A DNA stretch of 64,000 nt from Corydoras sp. C115 (GCA_019802505.1 JAFMOC010000051.1:1704001-1768000); one strand, 5' to 3'. Shown: positions 12,208-22,199, counted from the stretch's first letter. The notes: generated by a model not told the origin, from the sequence alone. Translations and numbers: made by a program.

Positions 12208-12980
12208 GAGAAAAGCACATGCGACTGAACATGTCTGATGCACCTTACGAGCTCAACTCCAGCCCTGAGAAAGAGCAGGACCTACTGGGCTCTCATGCTG
12301 GAGGTGACCCTGCTGGCTTATCAGCCATGGGAAGCCGTTACCTCCGCGCAGCCCGAGGAGGAGGAGCAGGAGGAGAGGAGGTGGAATCTTCTCGCACCAT
12401 GCGTCTGCCGCCTCCTCACCAGACCTGTGTGTCAGAGTTCACTCCTGTCATCAGCTCTGTCTATGGCCACATCGCACCTTTAGGCCAGCGGTTGAACTGT
12501 TCGGGGGGCATGAACATGGCCTTACCTGGGCGGGAGGCGGGCGAGGGGCACGAGGACGTGCCCTCAGGGCGGAGCCGCGCCGCCTCGCCGAGCAACGGCT
12601 GCCAGGACTCGACGGATAACGAGAGCATGACGGAGGAGCAGGTCAACCACAGAGGGCGCGAGCGCCACAGCCCCAGTCACGCCAAAGAAACCGACGTGGA
12701 GGGAGAGCGGGAGAAACCCGCGGTTCCGGCGAAGGGGAGCCCTCGTTCTCCGCCCTCGTCCAGTTTGGCGGTGCAGGTGGTGGACAGCGAGGGGCGCCCG
12801 GTGCGCTCGTTCCGCTGCGAGCACTGCCGCATTTTCTTCCTGGACCACGTCATGTTCACCATCCACATGGGCTGCCATGGCTTCCGCCAGCCTTTCGAAT
12901 GCAACATCTGCGGCCACCGCAGCCAGGACCGCTACGAGTTCTCCTCCCATATCGTCCGAGGGGAGCACCAAGTGAGCTGA
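5088..12980 (+). CDS. ikzf4: Ikaros-family zinc finger 4 (Eos), transcriptional repressor
   Basis: Spliced CDS 5088-5127, 5210-5314, 5520-5792, 6818-6985, 8841-8993, 9066-9197, 12208-12980 (stop TGA). All junctions are GT-AG and keep frame, giving 547 aa (human Eos about 585). Four N-terminal C2H2 fingers lie near residues 118-138, 146-166, 174-194 and 207-228 and should bind GGGA-core DNA. Two C-terminal dimerisation fingers lie near 494-514 and 522-544. Eos-specific rather than Ikaros/Helios matches include NSQHSSPSRSVSANSIKVE, SSPTVGKPYKC, QQSTLEEH, TKRKRSTPQKF and ASPSNGCQDSTD. IKVE fits a SUMO-acceptor motif. The adjacent rps26 matches human IKZF4-RPS26 synteny. The start ATG at 5088 is the first ATG of its exon; the exon stays open upstream in the same frame, so an earlier start in another exon is possible. 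The last exon's open frame runs back into a TG repeat and a SINE, which are not coding. The gene is a nuclear repressor in lymphoid and neural lineages by family knowledge. Confidence 0.93.
6116..6455 (+). mobile_element. SINE, nearly full length
   Basis: Begins at GTGGCTTAGTGG. C8+ run near 6405. The tail GAATGAATAATGAATG continues into the 293-bp duplicate. Confidence 0.92.
6445..6737 (+). repeat. 293-bp intronic duplicate, copy 1
   Basis: Directly follows a SINE tail and matches 8509-8801 nearly base for base (few differences by eye). It ends about 80 bp before ikzf4 exon 6818-6985. Confidence 0.92.
6738..6786 (+). mobile_element. SINE tail fragment
   Basis: Only CGCGACCCTAATAGAGGAT through the GGAT/GAAT tail. 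It lies 31 bp before the exon at 6818. Confidence 0.85.
6986..7747 (+). other. ikzf4 intron sequence with an old repeat trace
   Basis: The phrase GGGGAACCTAATAAAGTGGC near 7140 recurs in the 293-bp duplicates (ATCTAATAAAGTGGCTG), hinting at a shared old interspersed repeat. Otherwise unique. Confidence 0.4.
7748..8093 (+). mobile_element. SINE, full-length body with target duplication
   Basis: Flanked by AATTTATTCACATT (7734-7747) and AATTTATTCATATT (8094-8107). A 5' deletion removes the CACGGT stretch of the head. Confidence 0.95.
8173..8520 (+). mobile_element. SINE, full length
   Basis: GCGGCACGGTGGCTTAGTGG head and GGTTCGAATCC box B are intact. The tail GAATAATGAATG joins the 293-bp duplicate copy 2. 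Confidence 0.93.
8509..8801 (+). repeat. 293-bp intronic duplicate, copy 2
   Basis: Also directly follows a SINE tail and ends about 40 bp before ikzf4 exon 8841-8993. The SINE attached to this copy differs from that on copy 1. Confidence 0.92.
8994..9065 (+). other. ikzf4: Ultra-short (72 bp), stop-free, in-frame intron of ikzf4
   Basis: Donor G|GTAATC and acceptor TGTACAG|GT bracket 72 bp with no stop in the coding frame, so unspliced RNA would encode 24 extra residues between finger 4 and the EDARNMDM segment. Removing it restores the family alignment (AQ-GEDARNMDM against human GQPGDEIRDLEM). Ikaros-family genes have an intron between the finger-4 exon and the next one. Retention as an alternative in-frame form is possible. 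Confidence 0.75.
9418..9840. mobile_element. hAT-type non-autonomous element (MITE) with 8-bp target duplication
   Basis: Ends are TAGGGGTG and CACCCCTA, perfect 8-bp terminal inverted repeats. Identical 8-bp direct repeats GTTGTTAT flank them at 9410-9417 and 9841-9848. Internal sub-terminal repeats carry TCGAAT/ATTCGA words. At 423 bp there is no transposase frame. An 8-bp target duplication is the hAT signature. Confidence 0.88.
9930..10830 (-). mobile_element. 5'-truncated L1-type LINE (3' end of ORF2)
   Basis: On the minus strand broken frames give LCERCNIEDGSLAHTFLFCP with a following FWSDIFNWL. This is the C-terminal Cys-His region of L1-clade ORF2 proteins. Next comes AKKIILLYWKLPHAPSFKHW, the typical end of ORF2. 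An A-rich 3' tail lies at 9930-9950. It sits in the last ikzf4 intron, opposite to the gene, and is inactive. Confidence 0.8.
10915..11045 (-). mobile_element. Short DNA-transposon-like fragment
   Basis: Ends with a TTTATCCCAAAGGTGTTTGAT-type block similar to the 27035 remnant. It may be a separate insertion at the upstream edge of the adjoining LINE piece. Confidence 0.3.
11084..11430 (+). mobile_element. SINE (DANA/Mermaid-like), full length, reference copy
   Basis: About 347 bp. The tRNA-derived head carries box A TGGCTTAGTGG and box B GGTTCGAATCC. The body has TGGAGTTTCCATGTTCTCCC, TCCTCCCACAGTCCAAAAAC and AAATTGNCCCATATAGAGT. The 3' block is CCTAATAGAGGATAAAGCGG and the tail is GAAT/TGAA repeats. 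The body resembles zebrafish DANA. Perfect 12-bp target duplications TGTATTGCAGCC (11072-11083, 11431-11442) show retroposition. Confidence 0.97.
11690..12038 (-). mobile_element. SINE, full length with target duplication
   Basis: Perfect 11-bp duplications ACGATATTTTA at 11679-11689 and 12039-12049. It sits just upstream of the last ikzf4 exon and explains the long open frame reading into that exon. Confidence 0.96.
12149..12205 (+). repeat. (TG)28 microsatellite abutting the last ikzf4 3' splice site
   Basis: Uninterrupted TG dinucleotides run directly into TAG|GAGAAAAG, the acceptor of the final coding exon at 12208. There is no conventional polypyrimidine tract between repeat and AG; the repeat itself fills that position. 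Confidence 0.95.
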
Positions 12981-15534
12981 ACCACTCTGGCTTATGGGGC
13001 GGGGGCGGTTGGGGTGGGTTGGATTCGACATACTGGCAGGACGGGTAATCTCAAGAAGGTCGGGGGCGGGTAAGGAGGCATGTATGCTGCTTTCAGATGA
13101 TGGAGTCCATTTTGATCTGCACCAGATCGGGAGGCGGGCGAGACGGGACATCGTGCTCTAAATTATTAGCGAATATCAGGCGTCGTGGTCCCTGAAGTGG
13201 GGGGGGGGGCAGGTCCGGGTGTAGCTTTGCCTGATGACGGGGGTCAGATTGGAACAGACGGACCGAGTCCCATCACCTGATTGCAGTCCCAAATCAATTC
13301 ACACGGCAAGACGCACCCGTTTTGCTTCAGAAGTGCCTTTCTACAGCGGGGGTTTTGGTGTTTCGGGCATGCTGCAGTAGGAGGCAGGGGGTAAACGAAA
13401 TCTTGCCGGCAGCATTTCTTTTACAATCTGCATTTCGGAACGCTCAAGCAGTCGAAGGCCTACATGGAGCCTACACTGAGTTTAGAGAGCTGTGGGATTT
13501 GAAGGACTCAGGGAGGATACAGGTGACCGAATGAGAACCGTAAGCGCCGCGAGGCTCTCTGACGCGATACCCGCATGAAGGAGATCTGTGTGTCAGCCAT
13601 AAGTGGAGCACACACACGTATTGCCTTAAGTAGATGTTCTATATTAGCCCTGTATTAATTAGGTGTTCAGTTGTGCCTGCCGTGATGCAGTTTAATTTTT
13701 TGGGGGGGGGCACAGTACATTGCCTAAACCTTTTTAAGTTCTAGCACTGAAGATGAGGATTAACAATTAGGCCATGTTTGTGTGTATATATATATATTTA
13801 AAAAGCGTTTAGCTTACCGTCTTATTGTCAAAGAAATTAACTTGAACTCTTTTGCCTTAGTTTTGAAGCGTACAGCAGCTGATCACTCGTTCGATCTCTC
13901 AGACGACCTGCTGGTTTCCTTTTGTGCCTCAGAACTTGATTGTTGTTTTTATCTGGATAGACCTCAACCTCAGTGGCGATGATGAAGTTCATTAAAAAAA
14001 AAAAAAAAAAGGACTACAGTGCTCCTCACAGTCCCTGCTCTGTCCAACCTTTCACCAAGAAGTTGTTGAAACAGTCGTTTAGCTTTCAGGTCTTTTAAGG
14101 TCCAGTGTTCTCAATGTGCCTCGAAGGTGGGCTATAGAACGTTAGCACCCCCCCCCCCCCGGCGATGGCTGGTGCAGATCAAACCGACTCCCTGCATTCT
14201 GTGACTGAGAAACGACGAGAAGAGTAGTTACCTCAGAGGAGGTTTGCACTTTTTCTGCTTAAATGTGAGTGTTTTGCTGGGGCTGTTGTGTCGAGTCGGG
14301 TCAGGTGGGGTGGGATGAGGGGGGGGGGGGGAGGATGGGGAGGGGGTTGTTGCTAATGGCTTTAGGAGATCCTACAACACTCAATGGTGACTGAGCTTTG
14401 AAACATTTTACTTTGCTTTCTAAAATTGCTTGATTGCACTGATTTCTGATAATAAAACAAAATGCTATTTAGGGAAGAGAAGTACAAATTTGATATACGT
14501 AGGTTGTAAAGACCAGATTTAAAAAAAAAAAAACAAACAAAAAAAAAAAAAGACGGTATGCTGTTTTTAAAAGTTCCAGAAATACTATTTTCCTAAAGAA
14601 AGCGGTTTCGGAGCAGGAAAAACTCTCCTCGTGTTGTGAATTCGGTGCTTGGATGTTTGTGTGGCTTCTGCCCTGGATATTGGCCTTGTATTCTGTACGC
14701 TTGTCCTTTGTGATCCTGTCCCGTATGAATTTCCGTACCCAGGTCCACTTACGACTCCCTAGGACTACGGAATGCTGCTCGGGTCGAGGGAGTGGAACCG
14801 TCACTGGAAAATTTTGTACCGTCCTGCCGAGACGCCTGTTTAATCCTCTTGCACAAATCGAGACGTAAAAGCACCAATGAACAAATTTAAAGAGAAAAAA
14901 AAAACAAAACAACAAAAACATTTTGTGGTCCGGGGTTCATTCGTACGGTACGGCCTTTTCTAACGCGGACAGTGCTTTTGGGGAGAATTGGATGTTGTAG
15001 CATGTTCGTCATTCAACCTTTTTGTAAAGCTGATCAGCCGTTGCGCAAAACTGCTTATGTGTGACCCTCGGATCTAGTGTTTGCCCTCCTCCTCCTCCTC
15101 CTCTTCCTCCTCCTCTTAGCGAAAGTGCATCCGATGACCTCATAATCTTAACGTGGGTTCCGATCCACACGAGTGTGAATGATTTCAGAAGTAGAATCTT
15201 CGTGAGACCAAAACCAGTATTTCTACATCAAGTCCATAGCTTTGCACCCTTCTTTATTCTACCATAGACTTAAGAATTTACTTGAAGTTATTTAAGAAAA
15301 GACATCAACTATATGATACTCAATGATGCACTTAATGGCTGAGATGAAACGCTATGTAAATAAGTACATGGTATGTATGAGTGCGAAAGTAGCATGTGTG
15401 GCTTCTTCGTTCGCTGGAAATCTGGATTGTTCAGCTTGTACAATATCAGCTGCAACGTTCTCCCCATTTACTCCACTGCAGCCTTGCTGGTTTGGTTTTT
15501 GTTTTTTTTTTTCTCCCAAAGTTTCTCACCCTCA

Positions 15535-15600
15535 ACCCCACCCCACTCCACTCCACCCCACTCCACTCCACTCCACCCCACTCCACACCACCCCCTCCCC
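15535..15600 (+). repeat. CCACT/CCACC pentamer minisatellite in the ikzf4 3'UTR
   Basis: Short tandem array alternating CCACT and CCACC units, preceded by a poly-T tract. It is C-rich on the sense strand. No function is evident. Confidence 0.8.
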
Positions 15601-15945
15601 TCTGTGTGTGATGAACTTAAATGAATATTTTTAAACGAACTGTGAAGCAACACTTGCAAGCAAGCAAGCGTGAGCGAGGGTGAGCATTTTCGGTGAAGCG
15701 GGGGATCATGCGCCCGTTCATACTTACAGGCTTTTCTCCTGGGCTTAATGTTTTTAAAGGCTTTGTGAAAAAAAAAAAACATGTATATGACAAAGAAAAA
15801 CTCTTTACCTCAGATTTGTTAAAATAAAACAACTGCCTCATGTTCTTTAAAACAAAAAAAAATGGTGTGTTGGTTTCAAGAGGTGTTGTTTGAATTTGTT
15901 TTTAAGGAGTGACCCAGCATTCAGTTGAAGTAATTTTTCATGTCC

Positions 15946-15951
15946 AATAAA
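15946..15951 (+). terminator. ikzf4: Distal poly(A) signal AATAAA, likely ikzf4 3' end
   Basis: Canonical hexamer about 2.97 kb after the ikzf4 stop and followed by a GT/T-rich stretch. Alternative upstream signals at 14451 and 15823 may give shorter transcripts. Confidence 0.45.
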
Positions 15952-16026
15952 GTAATATTTGTCGTATCTCCTGTCCACTAAAGCATCTTATAAACTTTTT
16001 TTTTTTTTAATTTCTGTATTAATCTA

Positions 16027-16373
16027 GGCGGCACGGTGGCTTAGTGGTCAGCATGTTCTCCTCTCAGCACTAGGGATTCCCGGTTCGAATCCCCATCTGG
16101 GTGGAGTTTCCATGTTCTCCCCGTGTCCGTGTGGGTTTCCTCCGGGTTCTCCGGTTTCCTCCCACAGTCCAAAAACATGGATCAAGTCAATTGAATTCTC
16201 CAAATTGCCCCATATAGAGTGTGTCTGTGTGAGTGAGTGTGTGCCCAGCGATGGATTGGCGTCCTGTCCTGGGTGTATCTGCCCAGCGCCCGAGACGTTC
16301 TCCCCTGGATGGGCATGGGGAACCCCACCGCGACCCTAATAGAGGATAAAGCGGGAGATAATGAATGAATGAA
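16027..16373 (+). mobile_element. SINE, full length with target duplication
   Basis: Perfect 12-bp duplications TGTATTAATCTA at 16015-16026 and 16374-16385. Confidence 0.96.
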
Positions 16374-16679
16374 TGTATTAATCTATTGCTTATTAACACA
16401 TTATTCTGCTCCCAGTGTCTCCCCCTACAGACACACTTATGCCACTGTAGTACAAATCACTCAGACAACAGCAAACCTGTCAGGACTCAAATGCTAACTA
16501 ACTATTGAGGTGTAATAATATAACCAGATGAGCAACTAATAAGACTGATTGTTCTTGGCTAAGACGGGGTGCTTAAATGTCTTTCACATGTCCAGTTTTA
16601 TGATGTCACTCAGGTCATTAGATTAAAGTTAGAGGTACAGGGCAACAAAAAGCTGCCAGTGCAGAAAGTACAATATACA

Positions 16680-17023
16680 TCTATCCATTATCTTCCGCTT
16701 TATCCTCTATTAGGGTCGTGGTGGGGTTCCCCATGCCCATCCAGGGGAGAACATTTCGGGCGCTGGGCAGATAGACCCAGGACAGGGTGCCAATCTATCG
16801 CTGGGCACACACTCACTCACACAGACACACTCTATATGGGGCAATTTTGAGAATTCAATTGACTTGATCCATGTTTTTGGGCTGTGGGAGGAAAGCGGAG
16901 AACCCGGAGGAAACTCACGCGGACACGGGGAGAACATGGAAACTCCACCCAGATGGGGATTCGAACCGGGAATCCCTAGATCTGAGAGGCGAACATGCTG
17001 ACCACTAAGCCACCGTGCCGCCC
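16680..17023 (-). mobile_element. SINE, full length with target duplication
   Basis: Perfect 12-bp duplications GTACAATATACA at 16668-16679 and 17024-17035. Its head-side flank is copied at 21857-21931. Confidence 0.96.
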
Positions 17024-17270
17024 GTACAATATACAGTGTTTTTAAATACATATGGAAATATTATAATGGTAAAGATGATCTGTAGATTAAGAAGATGGGA
17101 CTGTAAACATGAAGTTGAAAATGATATTGATGTTATACGAACAGAATAATAGATGGTATTATAAACATTTTAAACAAATAGGATCGTTTACAGGTTGAGT
17201 TATATTAAAAGCTTTAATGTGTATAAAGTGTTTGTATAGAATATGTAACAATTTTGGAAATTTATAATCG

Positions 17271-17613
17271 GTGGCACGGTGGCTTAGTGGTCAGCATGTT
17301 CGCCTCTCGGCGCTAGGGATTCCCGGTTCGAATCCCCATCTGGGTGGAGTTTCCATGTTCTCCCCGTGTCCACGTGGGTTTCCTCCAGGTTCTCCGGTTT
17401 CCTCCCACAGTCCAAAAACATGGATCAAGTCAATTGAGTTCTCCAGATTGCCCCATATAGAGTGTGTCTGTGTGAGTGAGTGTGTGCCCAGCGATGGATT
17501 GGCGCCCTGTCCTGGGTCTATCTGCCCAGCGCCCGAGACGTTCTCCCCTGGATGGGCATGGGGAACCCCACCGCGACCCTAATAGAGGATAAAGAGGAAG
17601 ATAATGAATGAAT
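17271..17613 (+). mobile_element. SINE, full length with target duplication
   Basis: Perfect 11-bp duplications ATTTATAATCG at 17260-17270 and 17614-17624. Confidence 0.96.
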
Positions 17614-17667
17614 ATTTATAATCGTTAAGGTTGTAGAAATATAGATGGGTAGTTGTAATGAAGTATC

Positions 17668-17862
17668 AGGTGGATTAGTGGTTAGCATGTTCACCTCTCT
17701 GAGGTGAGGGGTCCAGGTTCGAATCCTGATCTGGGTGGAGTTTCCATGTTCTCCGTGTCTGCATCATGGGTTTCCGCTGGGTTGTCCGGTTTCCTCCACC
17801 AGTCCAAAAGCATGGATTCAAGGTGAATTGGCTGCTCTAAATTGCTTTCAATGCCTGTATCA
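17668..17862 (+). mobile_element. Older SINE subfamily copy, 3'-truncated
   Basis: Body reads AAGGTGAATTGGCTGCTCTA instead of the young AGTCAATTGAATTCTCCAA, closer to DANA, so it belongs to an older layer. The tail is lost. Confidence 0.8.
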
Positions 17863-17910
17863 TTCAAAGGGCTTTAAATGTGTTGCTTTGAAATAATAAC
17901 GTAATGTTGG

Positions 17911-18253
17911 GGCGGCACGGTGGCTTAGTGGTCAGCACGTTCGCCTCTCAGCGCTAGGGATTCCCGGTTTGAATCCCCATCTGGGTGGAGTTTCCATGTT
18001 CTCCCCATGTCTGCGTGGGTTTCCTCCGGGTTCTCCGGTTTCCTCCCACAGTCCAAAAACATGGATCAAGTCAATTGAATTTCTTAAAATTGCCCCATAT
18101 AGAGTGTGTCTGTGTGAGTGAGTGTGTGCCCAGCGATGGATTGGCACCCTGTCCTGGGTCTATCTGCCCAGCGCCCGAGATGTTCTCCCCTGGATGGGCA
18201 TGGGGAACCCCACCGCGACCCTAATGGAGGATAAAGCGGGAGATGAATGAATG
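17911..18253 (+). mobile_element. SINE, full length with target duplication
   Basis: Near-perfect 13-bp duplications AACGTAATGTTGG (17898-17910) and AACGTGATGTTGG (18254-18266). Confidence 0.95.
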
Positions 18254-18266
18254 AACGTGATGTTGG

Positions 18267-18551
18267 TTTTCGGGACAGATTTGTCTTTATTTCCCTTCTT
18301 CACCTTCTCAGTTATTACAACTACATGTCCTGAATGACTGACACTATGGAACCAGGCATGTAAAAGATCCATAATTACTCTTATACCATGGGCAGTTTTC
18401 TGTTCATAATGTAGTTATATCATTATACCTCATCAGTCACCATCTGAATTCCTACATAATTACAATGACTTTGGTCAGCAACACCAGCCGAACCCATTAA
18501 TGCTTCATATAAACAAAACACCAAATACTACTTGTAGGATGTTAAAGGATT
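18267..18551. other. Short gap between SINE and rps26 3' end
   Basis: Unique AT-rich DNA with no recognisable feature. rps26 transcripts should end within it near 18535. Confidence 0.4.
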
Positions 18552-18557
18552 TTTATT
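18552..18557 (-). terminator. rps26: rps26 poly(A) signal AATAAA
   Basis: AATAAA on the minus strand lies 22 nt after the stop codon, giving the very short 3'UTR typical of ribosomal protein genes. Confidence 0.8.
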
Positions 18558-18579
18558 AGGCAATAATGTAAGCAACATT

Positions 18580-20717
18580 TTAAACTCCCATAGGCTTGGC
18601 AGGAACCCTTGGGGGAGCACCCTAAAAACAAAACCAAGAAGCAACAGACAGTCAAAAGAGATACAACTCAAATAACACGAATCAGCCGTAACCTTCAATC
18701 AAGTTAAAACATTCACATAGTCAAGTGTGGGGCGGCACGGTGGCTTAGTGGTTTAGCACGTTCGCCTCTCAGCGCTAGGGTTCGAATCCCCATCTGGGTG
18801 GAGTTTCCATGTTCTCCCCGTGTCCGCGTGGGTTTCCTCCGGGTTCTCCGCTTTCCTCCCACAGTTCAAAAACATGGATCAAGTCAATTGAGTTCTCCAA
18901 ATTGCCCCATATAAAGTGTGTCTGTGTGAGTGAGTGTGTGCCCAGCGATGGATTGGCGCCCTGTCCTGGGTGTATCTGCCCAGCGCCCAAGACGTTCTCC
19001 CCTGGATGGGCATGGGGAACCCCACCGCGACCCTAATAGGGGATAAAGCAGGAGATGATGAATGAATGGTCAAGTTTGAGGTTAAACTTACAGCAGGCCT
19101 GAAGCGGGGGGGTGGTGTGCGATCTTTCCGGGCTTCTCGTGATCGGTTCCTCACCACTTTGCTGTGGATGGCGCAGCTCACACAGTAATGAAGCTTAACG
19201 TATAGTTTGGGCAAAACATACGCTGTAAAGAGAGAAATATGCAGATTTACAGTTTATTTATAGAACTCTTGTCTTCATTGTTAAATGCTGTGGTCATCGA
19301 AGCAATGATACGGACTTTAACACACAGATGTTTATTTAGAGGAAGAATAGAATTAAAATGCCACTTTTTTCAAGCAGTGGTCATATAGAGCTCATCATCT
19401 TACCATCGAACACGCTGGCCTCAGAGATGTCCCTCACAGCAGCAGCCTCCACAATGTTCCGGATGACAAACTTTTTGATGGCCTTGTCCTTGGGCACACA
19501 ACGAGCGCAGTTTGTGCAGCGGATGGGCTGCACATGACCGCGACCCTTCTTGGCACGGCCGTTGTTCCTCCTTTTCTTGGTCTGAAAAATGGAGCATGAT
19601 GAATTAAGACTTAAGCAAATGTTTTTTTCCTTTGGGACATTGGGTTTCCTCAAACACAAACAAATGGACTACAGTCTGGAATACTAGAACTACAAAGCCC
19701 ATCTTCATGGTAAGTGGCGCGTCCAAATTCTGACTGGTTCTGTATTTGAGATGGGCGGCACAGTGGCTTAGTGGTCAGCACGTTCAGCACTGAGGATCCA
19801 GGTTTGAATCCCAATCTGGGTGGAGTTTCCATGTGAGTTTACTCCCACAGTCCAAAAACATGGATTCAAGGTAAATTGATTGCTTTAAATTGCCCCACAA
19901 AATGTGAGTGAGAGTGCCCCCAAACTTAATAGAGGATTAAATGGAAAATAAGGAATACATAAATGAATGTGGGCACAGTGGCTTAGTGGTTAGTATGTTC
20001 TCCTCTTCGAATCCCAATCTGGATGGAGTTTCCATGTTCTCCCTGTGTCCACATGGGTTTCCTCCGGGTTCTCGGGTTTCCTCCCACAGTCCAAAAACAT
20101 GGATCAAGATCAACTGAGTTCTCAAAATTCGCCTATATAGTGTGTTTGTGTGTGTGTCTGTCCAGTGATAGATTGGCACCCTGTCGTGGGTGCATTTGCC
20201 CTGCACCCGAAACATTCTCCCCTGGATGGGCATGGGGGAACCCCCTACCCCCCCGGAAGCCCTAGTAAACGATAAAACTGAAGATAATGGATACACCCAG
20301 GACAGGGCGCCAATCCATCACTGGGCACACACTCACTCACACTCTATATGGGGCAATTTGGAGAACTCAATTGACCTTGATCCATGTTTTTGGACTGTGG
20401 GAGGAAAGCGGAGAACCCGGAGGAAACCCACGTGGACACGGGGGGGAACATGGCAACTCCACCCAGATGGGGATTCGAACCGGGAATCCCTAGCGCTGAG
20501 AGGAGAACATGCCAACCACTAAGCCACCGTGATGCAGTTGTTCCAGACGTTCTCCTCTGGATGGGCATGGGGAACCCTCCCGCGACCCTAATAGAGGATA
20601 AAGCGGGAGATAATGAATGAATGAATGAATGAATGAATGAATGTTTATGATGTATCATTAAATTCATTGTGAAGACGTTAAAGCTTCTGTTTGGGATCAA
20701 ACGAAAACACTCACCAT
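18580..20717 (-). CDS. rps26: 40S ribosomal protein S26
   Basis: Four exons on the minus strand: 20717-20715 (ATG only), 19581-19404, 19222-19092 and 18621-18580 (stop TAA). They give 117 aa (human 115). The protein starts MTKKRRNNGRAKKGRGHVQP and carries the CTNCARC zinc-ribbon cysteines, KDKAIKKFVIRNIVEAAAVRD, KLYVKLHYCVSCAIHSK and the RTPPPRFRPA tail, then ends GAPPRVPAKPMGV. It is a small-subunit component near the mRNA exit channel. The start codon ends exon 1, as in mammalian RPS26. Introns 1 and 3 contain SINEs. The gene converges tail-to-tail with ikzf4, whereas in human both lie on one strand, so one has inverted. All exons are intact, which argues against a processed pseudogene. Confidence 0.98.
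18730..19068 (+). mobile_element. SINE in rps26 intron 3 with target duplication
   Basis: Duplications GTCAAGTGTG (18720-18729) and GTCAAGTTTG (19069-19078). It is antisense to rps26 and lacks the ATTCCCGG piece before box B. It ends 24 bp from the exon 3 splice donor. Confidence 0.94.
19752..19968 (+). mobile_element. Older SINE copy with internal deletions
   Basis: Head GGCGGCACAGTGGCTTAG is present. The body is shortened and carries the AAGGTAAATTGATTGC variant. Lies in rps26 intron 1. Confidence 0.8.
19969..20290 (+). mobile_element. Diverged SINE, nearly full length
   Basis: GGGCACAGTGGCTTAG head with many substitutions. It joins the inverted fragment at 20291 without intervening unique DNA. 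Confidence 0.85.
20291..20640. mobile_element. Rearranged SINE: inverted 5' part then direct 3' part
   Basis: 20291-20532 is a minus-oriented copy lacking its 3' end. 20545-20640 is a plus-oriented 3' end with a long GAAT tail. The junction TGATGCAGTTGTTCCAGACG breaks both. Confidence 0.85.
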
Positions 20718-20734
20718 CTTAACCTGGCTCGCGT

Positions 20735-20830
20735 GCGAGAGACCCGGATGTGCTGTGACGTCGCTTATAAAGCTCGTGCGCCGCAAGAACGTGCGCACGC
20801 GCAAATCCTGCACCCGGACGGTCGGCGGCG
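20735..20830 (-). promoter_or_regulatory. rps26: rps26 promoter: TATA-like box, CRE-like site, TOP start, NRF1-like site
   Basis: Reading the minus strand, a TTTATAA box (20771-20765) precedes a CRE-like GACGTCA. A pyrimidine start tract CTCTCGC begins at about 20741, roughly 25-30 nt downstream of the box, as expected for a TOP mRNA. Upstream (20791-20803) is a TGCGCACGC-type NRF1-like motif in a GC-rich block. Confidence 0.65.
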
Positions 20831-20869
20831 GGAAACCGCGGCACGCGCCTGACTGAAAACTACAGACAT

Positions 20870-21505
20870 TCGGTTAAAAACGTTTAAATAATAAATTTTA
20901 ATTCTCTTTCTCTCGTTTAACTTCGAAATGTCGCGTGTTAATGTGATTGCAACACGATTCAGGTACGTAATGGAATGTCGGGCCAGAGTTTTATCTCCAA
21001 GAGTCGAGTCACCGCTTTCTTCCCGAATTAAAACATTTGTACATCTTCGTTTCATCGTCAAAACAACACAATAAATATAAATATATTGATTTCACTACGT
21101 TTTATAAACACTAAATCACTTATAAAGTCAATTTTAATGACATACAATATAACGAGCCAACTTGTTGAACCGATTCCTCGGAGTCATATAGCTATACACG
21201 AACAAACGTATATTGTATATTGTATTTTTATTAGATATTAGAAACAAAAGCACATTATTATATTAATTAGTAACGGCGTTGATGACAGGAAGCCCGGGGG
21301 TACAAGAACTGATAGGAGATGTATGGTGGTGCCACACTGGCAAAACAAAAGTCACAGGTTTAAATAGAAAGTTCGAGTTGTTCGATTTTTAATAAATCTG
21401 TGTTGTATTAGATATATTAAGCTTTGAAAAACATTAGACGTTTTGTAAAATCTTCTCGTATTTAATGTTACAACACGAAGGCTACACCTTCTGTTTGTTT
21501 AGTCA
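20870..21505. other. Unassigned sequence upstream of rps26
   Basis: AT-rich unique DNA after the rps26 GC-rich promoter. No gene or repeat recognised. Confidence 0.3.
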
Positions 21506-21517
21506 ACCAAATAAAAT

Positions 21518-22199
21518 TAATTCATTATCCTCCCGCTTTATCGCGGTGGGGTTCCCCATGCCCATCCAGGGGAGAACGTTTCGGGCGCTGGGCAGATACA
21601 CCCAGGACAGGGCGCCGATTCATCGCTGGGCACAGACTCACTCACACAGACACACTCTATATGGGGCAATTTGGAGAATTCAATTGACTTGATCCATGTT
21701 TTTGGACTGTGGGAGGAAACCGGAGAACCCGGAGGAAACCCACGCAGACACGGGGAGAACATGGAAACATGGAAACTCCACCCAGATGGGGATTCGAACC
21801 GGGAATCCCTAGCACTGAAAGGTGAACGTGCTGACCACTAAGCCACCGTGCCGCCTGTACAACATACAGTGTATTTAAATACATATGGAAATATTATAAT
21901 GGTAAAGATGATCTGTAGATTAAGAAGATGAGACGCTGGGCAGATAGACCCAGGACAGGTCGCCAATCCATCGCTGGGCACACACTCACTCACACAGACA
22001 TACACACTCTATATGGGGCAATTTGAAGAATTCAATTGACTTGATCCATGTTTTTCGACTGTGGGAGGAAACCGGAGAACCCGGAGGAAACCCACGCAGA
22101 CACGGGGAGAACATGGAAACTCCACCCAGATGGGGATTCGAACCGGGGATCCCTAGTACTGAGAGGCGAACGTGCCGACCACTAAGCCACCGTGCCGCC
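21518..22199 (-). mobile_element. Composite SINE: full copy, 75-bp foreign flank, 3'-truncated copy
   Basis: 21518-21856 is a complete minus SINE. 21857-21931 copies the flank of the 16680 SINE. 21932-22199 is a minus SINE lacking its 3' end. One pair of ACCAAATAAAAT duplications (about 21506 and 22200) encloses the whole composite. Confidence 0.9.
21857..21931 (-). repeat. 75-bp copy of the flank at 17024-17098
   Basis: From TACATATGGAAATATTATAA to GTAGATTAAGAAGATG it repeats the unique DNA next to the SINE at 16680-17023. Confidence 0.9.

Larger units (their letters stand above)
12981..15965 (+). other. ikzf4: Long 3'UTR of ikzf4
   Basis: About 3 kb of SINE-free sequence follows the TGA and precedes the SINE at 16027. 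It has scattered homopolymer runs, a CCT-rich tract near 15086-15117 and a CCACT/CCACC minisatellite at 15535-15600. Possible poly(A) signals AATAAA occur at 14451, 15823 and 15946. The distal one is the likeliest end because SINE density resumes just beyond it. No coding exon or RNA gene is seen here. Assignment as UTR is inferred from position. Confidence 0.65.

Noticed and set aside
12564..13151. Long antisense open frame (195 codons) over the ikzf4 last exon
   Set aside because: Shadow of GC-rich coding sequence; composition is low-complexity and there is no homology.
15061..15267. Short frames in the ikzf4 3'UTR
   Set aside because: Low-complexity proline/histidine-rich translations of CCT and CCACT repeats; no homology.
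17271..17582. A roughly 100-residue open frame (WLSGQHVRLSALGIPGSNPH type) that recurs dozens of times on both strands
   Set aside because: It is the conceptual translation of the tRNA-derived SINE. It stays open because the copies are young; there is no start context, splicing or domain.
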